9,498 bases of DNA from an uncultured Peptococcaceae bacterium (GTDB lineage Bacteria > Bacillota > Peptococcia > Peptococcales > Peptococcaceae): NCBI GenBank assembly GCA_937922955.1, contig CALAKO010000059.1, positions 1-9,498 on the forward strand, in the 5' to 3' direction. A program made the translations under genes and the position numbers. This document shows, one piece after another, positions 1 through 6,212 of the stretch. The notes beneath the pieces are model-generated. The model was not told where the DNA came from. It ran no database searches and saw only the letters and a list, made by a program, of their open reading frames with translations. Numbering within the stretch: position 1 is the stretch's first letter; each line of letters starts with the position of its first letter.

Positions 1-1500
1 ATTCAAAAGTTTGATCCATACATCAATGTTGACCCAGGGACTATGAGTCCTTATCAGCACGGGGAAGTGTTCGTAACCGAAGATGGGACCGAGACGGACT
101 TGGATCTTGGGCATTATGAACGCTTTATTGACATCAACCTCAACAAGTATTCCAATGTAACCACAGGGAAGGTGTATTCCGAAGTCATTCGCAAGGAACG
201 CCGCGGCGACTATCTCGGTGCTACCGTTCAGGTGATTCCACACATTACCGACATGCTCAAGGAAAAAATCCGTCGTGCCGGTGAAACCTCTGACGCTGAA
301 ATTGTCATCACCGAAGTGGGTGGGACCGTTGGGGATATTGAATCTACCCCATTCATTGAAGCCATCCGTCAGATGAAGAGCACCGTAGGGGCCGACAATG
401 TCCTCTACATTCATACTACATTGATTCCGTATCTGCATGCCGCTGGAGAAATGAAAACCAAGCCAACCCAGCACAGTGTAAAAGAATTACGCGGCATGGG
501 CATTCAGCCAGATATTCTCGTTGTTCGTACCGAAAAGGCCATGAGCCAGAGCATGCGTGATAAGCTGGCGCTGTTCTGTGACGTTGAACCAGAAGCCATC
601 ATTGAATCGCGCGATGCTTCCATTCTCTATCAGATTCCATTGAATCTCCAGGCTCAGGGCATGGACGATATTGTCTGCCGTAAGCTGAAATTGGAAGCAA
701 GACCTGCTGATATGACCGAATGGATCGCGCTCGTGGATCGCATCAGCAAAATCAAGCAAAGTGTACGCATTGCGTTGGTCGGGAAATATGTCCAGCTGCA
801 TGACGCGTACCTCTCTGTTGTAGAATCGTTGAGCCATGCTGGCTTCCATCATGATGTTGAAATCAACATTGACTGGGTGGATGCAGAAATCGTGACCTCT
901 GAAAATGTGGAAGGATTCCTGCGCAATGCGGATGGTATTCTTGTTCCAGGTGGTTTTGGTGAACGTGGCATTGAAGGAAAAATCCTGGCTATCCAATACG
1001 CTCGTGAACATAAGGTGCCATTTATGGGCATTTGCCTTGGCATGCAGATGGCTGCTGTGGAATTTGCGCGCAACGTCATCGGTTGGGATGATGCCAACTC
1101 TGCCGAATTTGACAAGCAAACCCCACATAACATCATCGATCTGATGCACGACCAGCAGGACGTTGAAGATATGGGCGGTACTCAGCGCCTTGGCCAGTAT
1201 CCATGCAAACTCGTGGAAGGCACTCTGGCACGCGAGTTGTACGAATGCGAAGAAGTGGGCGAACGTCATCGCCATCGTTATGAATTCAACAACGATTTCC
1301 GTGAAATCTTTGCCAACAAAGGCATGGTCTTCTCTGGCCTTTCTCCAGATGGCAAACTTGTTGAAATCATCGAACTGCCGGATCACCCATTCTTTATTGC
1401 TAGCCAGTTCCACCCAGAATTCGTTTCCCGCCCAAATCGTCCACAGAGCATCTTCAAAGGTTTCATTGGTGCTGCAAAGAAATACAGCGAAGCGAAGTAA
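1..1500 (+). CDS. pyrG: CTP synthase (glutamine-hydrolysing), 5'-truncated by window edge
   Basis: This enzyme makes CTP from UTP, ATP and glutamine, the last step of cytosolic pyrimidine nucleotide synthesis. The open frame runs from base 1 with no start codon. The first visible residues, IQKFDPYINVDPGTMSP, match the conserved early part of the synthetase domain, so roughly 35-40 N-terminal residues, including the P-loop, lie outside the window. The 499 visible residues contain the amidoligase domain (DLDLGHYERF, then GGTVGDIES with a Mg-binding acidic residue). The C-terminal class I glutamine amidotransferase domain follows, with the nucleophile in GICLGMQ (Cys345 in window numbering) and the catalytic His471/Glu473 in FHPEF. 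The internal ATG at base 43 lies inside the conserved PGTMSP motif and is not a start. Proline is almost always CCA, as in a highly expressed gene. A hairpin terminator follows, so it is probably transcribed independently of the next gene. Identity is very secure. Confidence 0.98.
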   Translation: MQKFDPYINVDPGTMSPYQHGEVFVTEDGTETDLDLGHYERFIDINLNKYSNVTTGKVYSEVIRKERRGDYLGATVQVIPHITDMLKEKIRRAGETSDAEIVITEVGGTVGDIESTPFIEAIRQMKSTVGADNVLYIHTTLIPYLHAAGEMKTKPTQHSVKELRGMGIQPDILVVRTEKAMSQSMRDKLALFCDVEPEAIIESRDASILYQIPLNLQAQGMDDIVCRKLKLEARPADMTEWIALVDRISKIKQSVRIALVGKYVQLHDAYLSVVESLSHAGFHHDVEINIDWVDAEIVTSENVEGFLRNADGILVPGGFGERGIEGKILAIQYAREHKVPFMGICLGMQMAAVEFARNVIGWDDANSAEFDKQTPHNIIDLMHDQQDVEDMGGTQRLGQYPCKLVEGTLARELYECEEVGERHRHRYEFNNDFREIFANKGMVFSGLSPDGKLVEIIELPDHPFFIASQFHPEFVSRPNRPQSIFKGFIGAAKKYSEAK

Positions 1501-1518
1501 TTGAACCGATAGTAGGTT

Positions 1519-1532
1519 TCAGTTCTAATTAA
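1519..1532 (+). promoter_or_regulatory. Weak fourth candidate operator upstream of the Crp/Fnr gene
   Basis: TCAGTTCTAATTAA keeps the AGTT-N2-AATTA core of the palindrome found before the dehydrogenase, transporter and sulfotransferase-like genes, but has lost both outer bases on the left and the last base on the right. Its centre is 88.5 bases before the regulator start codon, close to the 79.5-86.5 seen at the three better sites. No -10 hexamer stands at the matching distance. If it is real, it would suggest autoregulation; chance similarity in an AT-rich gap is also possible. Confidence 0.25.
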
Positions 1533-1533
1533 T

Positions 1534-1588
1534 AAAACTTGACCACAGTATAGAGAGGGGTTACTCTAGTGCTGTGGTCAAGTTTTTA
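1534..1588 (+). terminator. Rho-independent terminator after pyrG
   Basis: A perfect 15-bp inverted repeat (1534-1548 AAAACTTGACCACAG; 1572-1586 CTGTGGTCAAGTTTT) with an inner TAGAG/CTCTA pair (1551-1555 with 1564-1568) forms a long hairpin ending in a T-run. It begins 33 bases after the pyrG stop. The left arm starts with an A-run, so the hairpin could also work in the opposite direction. TTGACC (1539-1544) and TACTCT (1562-1567), 17 bases apart inside the same hairpin, resemble a weak promoter for the next gene. Confidence 0.85.
1539..1567 (+). promoter_or_regulatory. Possible weak promoter of the Crp/Fnr regulator gene, inside the pyrG terminator hairpin
   Basis: TTGACC (five of six bases of the sigma-A -35 box) and TACTCT (four of six of the -10 box) are separated by exactly 17 bases, and the start codon lies 47 bases further on. 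Only about 25 bases lie between the hairpin and the start codon, so a promoter for the regulator has to be inside the hairpin or upstream of it. The match is modest and could be chance. The regulator might instead be expressed by read-through from pyrG. Confidence 0.35.
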
Positions 1589-1613
1589 TCATGCATTATG
1601 AAGAGGATGGCTT

Positions 1614-2306
1614 ATGGATCAAAATACAGTTATCACAACAACATCTCCTTGGTACACAGAGTCTAGGATGGGATCGATCGATGAGGCGGATCGTGCGCTC
1701 ATAAAAAAATATGGCAAGCGAATGGTTTATCCCAAAGGATCCTATATTCTTTTTGATGGGGATCGAGTCGACTCATTTTTATTTATTGACCAAGGATTGG
1801 CGCGTTGTTTTGTTTCTAATGAAGACGGTATTGAAAAGACTGTGTATCGGACGGACATGTTCATTGCTGTTGAATGTTTCTTTCATGAACAGCCGGTGCA
1901 TTACAATTGCATAGCTGAAGAAGAAACGGTTGTCTACAGTGTCAGTGACGATCATAAGTTGGAATTGATGGAGCATTCAAGTATTCGCTATATGGTCATT
2001 CAGGCACTGGCGTTGAAGTGCCGCGTCTTGGGGTGGCAGGTGGCGGACTTATCCTTGTCAAAGCCACTGCAGCGTATTGCACGCATTTTGTTTTGTTATT
2101 ACTTTGACGAACGTTCCGACATCAACCGTCCATTATTGCATCAGGAAATTGCGGACATGACTGGTTTGCATCGTGTGACGGTGACGAATTACATTAATGA
2201 ATTGCGTAAGATGGGAATCATCGAGCAGACAAAACACAAGACGTGGACGGTGAATGATCGGGACGCCTTGCGTGACCTTGCGTTCGAAGGAGAACTAAAA
2301 AAATAG
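1614..2306 (+). CDS. Crp/Fnr-family transcriptional regulator
   Basis: A 230-residue cytoplasmic DNA-binding regulator. The N-terminal cyclic-nucleotide-binding-type beta-roll covers about residues 30-115 (for example YPKGSYILFDGD and FLFIDQGLARCF). A long dimerisation helix covers about 120-147, and a winged helix-turn-helix about 150-215. The HTH segment HQEIADMTGLHRVTVTNYI (176-194) fits the Crp signature and resembles the recognition region of CprK-type regulators. The five cysteines (65, 88, 99, 136, 161) are scattered and do not form an Fnr-type iron-sulfur cluster motif, so a small-molecule ligand is more likely than oxygen sensing. ATG 1614 was chosen because AAGAGG lies 8 bases before it; nearby upstream ATGs are out of frame. 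It is convergent with the SDR gene. Three copies of a Crp-size palindrome sit before the next three genes, so it is probably their activator. That link is inference; the family assignment is firm. Confidence 0.93.
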   Translation: MDQNTVITTTSPWYTESRMGSIDEADRALIKKYGKRMVYPKGSYILFDGDRVDSFLFIDQGLARCFVSNEDGIEKTVYRTDMFIAVECFFHEQPVHYNCIAEEETVVYSVSDDHKLELMEHSSIRYMVIQALALKCRVLGWQVADLSLSKPLQRIARILFCYYFDERSDINRPLLHQEIADMTGLHRVTVTNYINELRKMGIIEQTKHKTWTVNDRDALRDLAFEGELKK

Positions 2307-2368
2307 AAACAACAAAAAGCACCACGCTCATTCGACTGTGTCGATGAGCGTGGTGCTTTTTGTTGTTT
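2307..2368. terminator. Bidirectional rho-independent terminator between convergent genes
   Basis: A very long inverted repeat pairs 2307-2336 with 2340-2368, with one bulged T and a 3-base TGT loop. The GC-rich part (GCACCACGCTCAT against ATGAGCGTGGTGC) is flanked by an A-run on the left and a T-run on the right, so both strands have a hairpin followed by U-rich RNA. It starts directly after the TAG of the regulator and ends 10 bases before the stop of the SDR gene, serving both. Confidence 0.93.
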
Positions 2369-2378
2369 AAAGTTGATG

Positions 2379-3152
2379 TTATGAAATGACGCAGCTCATG
2401 CCGCCATCAACAGTGATTTGAGTGCCAGTGATATAGCTGGCAGCATCGCTGGCAAGGAAAATGGCTGCACCAGAAAGATCACGTACGTTACCGACGCGGC
2501 CAAGTGGGGTGGAGTGTTTGAATTGTTCAACGAGCTTGTCACGCTGAGGATTGTTTTCAAGCAGCCCTGTGTCGATAAAGCCCGGGCAAATGGCGTTGAC
2601 ACGGATATGATATGGTGCAAGATCGCTGGCCATGACACGGGTCATCTGCAGAATGCCACCCTTGCTGGCGCAATATGGGCTAGTGTTTTGCAATGCAATG
2701 AAGCCGCCGACGGAAGCCATGCTGACAATGCTGCCGCCTTTGCCGCTTTCGGCCATTTTTTTAGCTACGGTTTGTGCGACGATGAATTGCCCGGTCAGAT
2801 TGATATTAATGATGGACTGCCAGGTATCAAGATCAACATCCAGGAAAGGCATTTTTTTATTGATGCCGGCGTTATTAACGAGAATATCAATGTTGCCAAA
2901 TAGTTTTTCGGCTTCATCAACCATTGCCTGAACGGCTTCAACGTTTGACACGTCGCAAGCATGGCCGACAATGGTTTGCTCTGGTGCAAATTCTTTGATT
3001 TCATTGGCAACTTTATCCAAATCGGACTGTGTGCGGCTAACTAACATAATGTTAGCACCAGCTTTTGCAAAATCTTTAGCGAGTTCTGCGCCAATGCCGC
3101 GTCCGGCGCCAGTAATGATCGCGTTTTTTCCAGCGAGTGAGAAAATAGACAT
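2379..3152 (-). CDS. Short-chain dehydrogenase/reductase (classical SDR, sugar-acid/gluconate 5-dehydrogenase-like)
   Basis: A 257-residue cytosolic NAD(P)-dependent oxidoreductase of normal classical-SDR length. Visible motifs are the TGAGRGIG cofactor loop (14-21), CDVS (66-69), NNAG (93-96), Asn118, and the catalytic Ser147, Tyr160 and Lys164 (YCASK). It also has the PG motif after strand 6 and a C-terminal ITVDGG. Arg40 at the end of the second strand and Arg18 in the glycine loop favour NADP(H) over NAD(H), by the usual family rules. The opening FSLAGKNAIITGA and overall pattern resemble gluconate 5-dehydrogenase/KduD-type enzymes acting on sugar acids, but SDR substrate cannot be read from sequence. 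The start is fixed by AAGGAGG 8 bases upstream. It is divergent from the transporter and shares with it a regulatory region holding two facing operator copies, so the two are probably co-regulated. Confidence 0.93.
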   Translation of the reverse strand: MSIFSLAGKNAIITGAGRGIGAELAKDFAKAGANIMLVSRTQSDLDKVANEIKEFAPEQTIVGHACDVSNVEAVQAMVDEAEKLFGNIDILVNNAGINKKMPFLDVDLDTWQSIININLTGQFIVAQTVAKKMAESGKGGSIVSMASVGGFIALQNTSPYCASKGGILQMTRVMASDLAPYHIRVNAICPGFIDTGLLENNPQRDKLVEQFKHSTPLGRVGNVRDLSGAAIFLASDAASYITGTQITVDGGMSCVIS

Positions 3153-3200
3153 AAATGCTTCCTCCTTAAAAGTACATAATCAATCATTCATCTTGTACTA

Positions 3201-3209
3201 GTTATACCA
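3201..3209 (-). promoter_or_regulatory. Extended -10 promoter of the SDR gene
   Basis: On the minus strand the sequence reads TGGTATAAC: a TG-N extended -10 followed by TATAAC (five of six). No good -35 box lies 17 bases upstream. Instead the candidate Crp/Fnr operator is centred 29.5 bases before the first T of the hexamer. This is the arrangement of an activator-dependent promoter, with an inferred start of transcription near 3194. Confidence 0.65.
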
Positions 3210-3228
3210 CGATTCGCTGTGTTCGTCC

Positions 3229-3242
3229 GTTGTTCAAACTAC
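3229..3242 (-). promoter_or_regulatory. Candidate Crp/Fnr operator of the SDR gene
   Basis: On the minus strand: GTAGTTTGAACAAC, an imperfect 14-bp palindrome (GTAGTT-TG-AACAAC). The surrounding 19-mer ATGTAGTTTGAACAACGGA (3244 down to 3226) matches the transporter copy at 15 of 19 positions. Its centre is 83.5 bases before the start codon and about 41.5 before the inferred transcription start. Crp/Fnr proteins bind sites of this size; the partner is probably the adjacent regulator. Confidence 0.6.
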
Positions 3243-3273
3243 ATTAAATATTTTCCATAAAAAATTCTTTGAT

Positions 3274-3287
3274 GTAGTTTCAATTAC
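3274..3287 (+). promoter_or_regulatory. Candidate Crp/Fnr operator of the transporter gene
   Basis: GTAGTTTCAATTAC, a 14-bp imperfect palindrome within ATGTAGTTTCAATTACCGA (3272-3290). It matches the copy before the sulfotransferase-like gene at 17 of 19 positions. The centre is 79.5 bases before the start codon, and the -10-like TACAAT begins exactly 29.5 bases downstream of it, the same offset as at the SDR promoter. The 9-base ATGTAGTTT halves of this copy and the SDR copy form a larger inverted repeat (3236-3244 with 3272-3280). Confidence 0.62.
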
Positions 3288-3309
3288 CGATGAAAAACAT
3301 GGAAAGGAC

Positions 3310-3315
3310 TACAAT
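3310..3315 (+). promoter_or_regulatory. -10 hexamer of the transporter promoter
   Basis: TACAAT (five of six of the consensus) lies 29.5 bases from the operator centre. The -35 position is occupied by the end of the operator and shows no consensus -35 box, as expected for class II activation. The inferred transcript start is near 3322. Confidence 0.55.
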
Positions 3316-3359
3316 AATAAAAAACGTTGATTGAATCAATAAAAAGGAAGTGTTTTAGA

Positions 3360-4838
3360 ATGGCTAAAGCCAAAAATCAATCGTTGGAAGGTCAAAGAAT
3401 GAAATACTACATTCACTCTCTGATCTGTATTGTAATTATGTTTGGATTTCAATTTATTCCACCGTTCACAGATGCAATTACCCATACAGGGATGAATGCT
3501 TTGGGTATTTTCCTTGGGGTGCTGTATGGATGGACCTTCGTCAGTATGATCTGGCCATCGCTGCTTGGTATGGTGGCCTGCGGATTTACTGGATTGATGA
3601 CGGTGCAGGAAAGTTTCTTGCAAGGATTTGGGGCTGATATCGTTATCATTACTTTATTCGTATTCATCTTTGCTGCGTTCATGGAACAGAGCGGCCTGAA
3701 CCGTTGGATCGCAAACTGGTTCATTAGCCGAAAAGTTGTCATCGGCCGTCCATACGTCTTCCTGGCGATGATGGTCATCAGTGCCTGGGTGCTTTCGACC
3801 TTTACTTACATTTTTGCGGCCATCATTGTATTATGGAGCGTTTTCTACAACATCAGCCGTGAACTGGGGTTTGAAAAACGCGCGCCATTTGTCAATTGTG
3901 TTCTGTTTGGGATTGTTTTAGGTGGTACCCTAGGGGCTATTACCATGCCATTCAACCCAATGGACGTTATCGTACTCGGTATGATGCAGTCTTCCGTGGG
4001 ATTGACAGTAAACTATGTGACTTTTTCTATATTTAACATTTTCTTTGGAATTATTATTGTTATTTTATATACACTGGCTTGCAAACTGCTTTTCCGCCCA
4101 GACACCGGTGCGTTATCCGAAAAGGTGGACCGTTTCGGTTATCTTCGTGGCGAAAAAATGAACAGCGATCAAAAAACAGCATTGGGTGCCTTGTTGGTAT
4201 TCCTGGCCATGCTGCTTTTACCAGGCGTTTTGCCAAAAACTTGGCCAGTTATTTCCCAACTCGCTACGTTGAGTGTTTCTGGTTCGGCTATTGTTGTCAT
4301 TATTGCGCTGATGATTTTGCGTGATAAAAAATCTAGTGAAAATGAAGGCCTTTTAAATTGGGGTAAGTCCGCCATTAAAGGTGTAAACTGGGATGTTATT
4401 ATCTTGCTGGCTTCCACGATGCCAATTTCAGCAGCATTGGAGTCGGATGAATCGGGTGTGTTGGCAGCGTGTGAACAATTTTTAAAGAGTCAGATTGGGG
4501 ACATGTCACCATTGCTTGCCATTGCATTTATTTCGATCGCTTTGGCTATCATTACTCAGTTTTCACACAATGCTGTATTGTTGATCATCTTCGTTCCGAT
4601 GCTTTGCCCATTGGTGGCTTCTTACGGCATTAATCCAGTTGTTATGGCCATTACGTTGATGTTTTCTGTACAGTCTGCGCTTTTTACACCAGCAGCTTCC
4701 ACGCAGGCGGCCATGATTTACTCAAACACCGAGTGGATAGATAAGAAAACTATTTTCAAATTGGCGCTGTGTGCCATGATCATTATGTTGGTAGTTGCTC
4801 TGCTTGGTGTATTGCCAGCGGCAAATATCGTATATTAA
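3360..4838 (+). CDS. SLC13/DASS-like anion permease (ion transporter superfamily)
   Basis: A 492-residue inner-membrane protein with about 12 or more hydrophobic segments (for example about 17-36, 46-62, 93-109, 132-163, 178-196, 218-243, 274-290, 302-320, 345-360, 383-420, 426-442, 464-487). A cytoplasmic loop of charged residues falls near 245-272. The two-half layout and the helix-breaking patches MPFNPMD (196-202), QFSHNAVLL (400-408) and FTPAAST (442-448) suggest the SLC13/DASS carriers of sulfate and dicarboxylates, which use sodium. The typical SNT substrate motifs are not intact, so the substrate is not predictable. ATG 3360 is chosen because AAGGAAG lies 9 bases upstream; an in-frame TTG at 3327 has no such site. 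It is divergent from the SDR and followed 102 bases later by the sulfotransferase-like gene, with no clear terminator between, so read-through is possible. It probably imports the anionic substrate of the locus. The superfamily call is good; the exact family is moderate. Confidence 0.85.
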   Translation: MAKAKNQSLEGQRMKYYIHSLICIVIMFGFQFIPPFTDAITHTGMNALGIFLGVLYGWTFVSMIWPSLLGMVACGFTGLMTVQESFLQGFGADIVIITLFVFIFAAFMEQSGLNRWIANWFISRKVVIGRPYVFLAMMVISAWVLSTFTYIFAAIIVLWSVFYNISRELGFEKRAPFVNCVLFGIVLGGTLGAITMPFNPMDVIVLGMMQSSVGLTVNYVTFSIFNIFFGIIIVILYTLACKLLFRPDTGALSEKVDRFGYLRGEKMNSDQKTALGALLVFLAMLLLPGVLPKTWPVISQLATLSVSGSAIVVIIALMILRDKKSSENEGLLNWGKSAIKGVNWDVIILLASTMPISAALESDESGVLAACEQFLKSQIGDMSPLLAIAFISIALAIITQFSHNAVLLIIFVPMLCPLVASYGINPVVMAITLMFSVQSALFTPAASTQAAMIYSNTEWIDKKTIFKLALCAMIIMLVVALLGVLPAANIVY

Positions 4839-4847
4839 TTTTTGCAT

Positions 4848-4861
4848 GTAGTTTTAATTAC
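4848..4861 (+). promoter_or_regulatory. Candidate Crp/Fnr operator of the sulfotransferase-like gene
   Basis: GTAGTTTTAATTAC, the most symmetrical of the three copies, lies within ATGTAGTTTTAATTACTGA (4846-4864). Its centre is 86.5 bases before the start codon of the next gene. It begins 9 bases after the transporter stop codon, so the downstream gene appears to have its own regulated promoter as well as possible read-through. Confidence 0.6.
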
Positions 4862-4862
4862 T

Positions 4863-4878
4863 GAGACTTAATAGTCTC
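4863..4878 (+). repeat. Short inverted repeat between operator and -10 region
   Basis: GAGACT-TAAT-AGTCTC is a perfect 6-bp inverted repeat with a 4-base spacer. It lies between the candidate operator (4848-4861) and the -10-like hexamer (4885-4890). It has no following T-run, so it is a poor terminator. It could be a second protein-binding site or chance. Confidence 0.5.
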
Positions 4879-4884
4879 TCATAG

Positions 4885-4890
4885 TACACT
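4885..4890 (+). promoter_or_regulatory. Weak -10-like hexamer of the sulfotransferase-like gene
   Basis: TACACT (four of six of the consensus) begins 30.5 bases from the operator centre, one base further than at the other two promoters. No -35 consensus is visible. The call rests mainly on its position. Confidence 0.4.
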
Positions 4891-4940
4891 GCAATCAGTT
4901 GATAATCATTGAACGTTTTAGTTTGATAGGAGGACAAAAA

Positions 4941-6146
4941 ATGAGAAAAGCAAAACACGGTTTAACAGAATGGCAGGTAAACAAAGCATTCGCTGGGTAC
5001 ACCATTTTCGCACCAATGGTTCAAGTGGACAAACAGTTAGAAGGCAGGGATTTCAGCTATGTTTACATGATCGATATGAAAGGGGACATTGTTCATCACT
5101 GGACCGTTCCGGGTTTGGTGCGCATGCATGGTGAACTTTTGGAAAACGGCAATCTGCTTTGCTCATGCTCTGAAGTTGGCCGTCAAAATCCTTATGGTTT
5201 GGCCTTTTCTTCCTCATCACTTGTTGAACTCGATTGGGATTCTAACATTGTTTGGAAGCATGACGATCCAATGCATGACTGCCACGACCGTTGCCGCTTG
5301 AGAAATGGCAACACCCTGTACTTGCGTTATGCACCATTGACTGCGGAAGAACAGGCAAAGGTAAAGGGTGGTACGCCAGGAACCGAACCAGGCGGCCAAA
5401 TGTTTACTTTTGAAATGGTCGAAGTGACTCCAGAAGGCCAAGAAGTGGATTGTCTGCGTTTGGCTGACATCTTGGACCCAGACGTTGACATTTTCACCCC
5501 ACATGCTACGCGTGAAGTATGGCCAGGGTTGAACTCTGTTGAAGAATTGGCTGATGGACGCATCATTTCTACCAGCTACAATATGAGCCTCATCTATATC
5601 TGGAACCGCAAGGAAAGAAAAGTAGACTGGCGTTATGGCAATCAGCCAAACAAACAGATCTCTTTCCCACACGACCCAACCGAATTGGAAAATGGCAATA
5701 TTCTGGTATTCGACAACGGTCGTTACTATGTGGCAAACCCAGGTGGCAGCTCCGCGGTTTTCCCACCAGACTTCAGCCGTGTTCTGGAAATTGATCCTAA
5801 GACCGAAGAAACCGTTTGGGAATATCGTGCCGACAATCCTGTTGATTTCTACTCCACCTACATTTCCAGTGCGCAGCGTTTGCCAAATGGCAATACCCTG
5901 ATCGACGAAGGGGCAACCGGTCGCTTCTTTGAAGTCACCCCTAATAAGGAAATTGTCTGGGAATACATCAACCCCGTTTATACCGACAGCGGGAACCGTT
6001 TCGGTCGCTTGAACGCTGTGTTCCGCGCACATCGTTATCCAGTAGAATATCCAGGTCTGAAGGGTAAGAAATTTGATTTGGATGCACAGCAGGCATTGAA
6101 TCAGCTCTATGGCTTTGAAGCTATGCAGGCTGCCAACAGAATGTAA
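4941..6146 (+). CDS. Arylsulfotransferase (ASST)-like beta-propeller protein, cytoplasmic
   Basis: A 401-residue protein built of repeated propeller-blade motifs of the form L-x-NGN-x-L: LLENGNLL (66-73), RLRNGNTL (119-126), ELADGRII (202-209), ELENGNIL (248-255) and RLPNGNTL (313-320). Each is followed or preceded by strands such as FEVTPNKEIVWEY. The stretch FPHDPTELENGNILVFDNG (242-260) is typical of bacterial arylsulfotransferases, which move sulfuryl groups between phenolic compounds without PAPS, through a histidine intermediate. The other conserved ASST region, usually H-x-NS, reads GLNS (196-199) here. A histidine may therefore be missing, and I cannot place the catalytic residue with certainty (His188, His244 and His364 are candidates). 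There is no signal peptide, unlike the periplasmic enterobacterial enzyme, so it should act in the cytosol. AGGAGG 7 bases before ATG 4941 fixes the start. It has its own operator copy and probably acts on what the transporter imports. The fold call is firm; the activity is not. Confidence 0.82.
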   Translation: MRKAKHGLTEWQVNKAFAGYTIFAPMVQVDKQLEGRDFSYVYMIDMKGDIVHHWTVPGLVRMHGELLENGNLLCSCSEVGRQNPYGLAFSSSSLVELDWDSNIVWKHDDPMHDCHDRCRLRNGNTLYLRYAPLTAEEQAKVKGGTPGTEPGGQMFTFEMVEVTPEGQEVDCLRLADILDPDVDIFTPHATREVWPGLNSVEELADGRIISTSYNMSLIYIWNRKERKVDWRYGNQPNKQISFPHDPTELENGNILVFDNGRYYVANPGGSSAVFPPDFSRVLEIDPKTEETVWEYRADNPVDFYSTYISSAQRLPNGNTLIDEGATGRFFEVTPNKEIVWEYINPVYTDSGNRFGRLNAVFRAHRYPVEYPGLKGKKFDLDAQQALNQLYGFEAMQAANRM

Positions 6147-6159
6147 TAGTACTCGCCAA

Positions 6160-6199
6160 GGATGCATTATCGTGACACGCGATGATGCATCCTTTTTTT
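6160..6199 (+). terminator. Rho-independent terminator after the sulfotransferase-like gene
   Basis: GGATGCAT (6160-6167) pairs with ATGCATCC (6185-6192). The stem is extended inward by one T-G wobble and ATCG/CGAT, giving about 13 pairs, a 7-base loop and a run of seven T. It starts 13 bases after the stop codon and separates the regulated locus from the following operon. Confidence 0.93.
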
Positions 6200-6212
6200 G
6201 TTTGCATCGTTA

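Noticed and set aside
487..1413. 308-codon open frame on the minus strand inside pyrG
   Set aside because: It is antisense to a fully conserved CTP synthase, has a composition without any recognisable domain, and has no ribosome site. It is a shadow of the real coding frame.
3236..3280. The inverted repeat AAACTACAT...ATGTAGTTT as a terminator or stem-loop
   Set aside because: The 27-base AT-rich spacer and absence of a T-run make it a poor hairpin. It is better explained as the halves of two operators facing divergent promoters.
3327..3359. Upstream TTG extension of the transporter
   Set aside because: The extension overlaps the leader palindrome and has no ribosome site, while ATG 3360 has AAGGAAG at 9 bases.
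4899..4940. Upstream TTG extension of the sulfotransferase-like gene
   Set aside because: AGGAGG lies inside the extension, at the right distance for ATG 4941, so the extension is untranslated leader.
5217..6167. 316-codon open frame on the minus strand over the sulfotransferase-like gene
   Set aside because: The plus frame has clear propeller repeats and a strong ribosome site. The minus frame has neither, and runs across the terminator hairpin.
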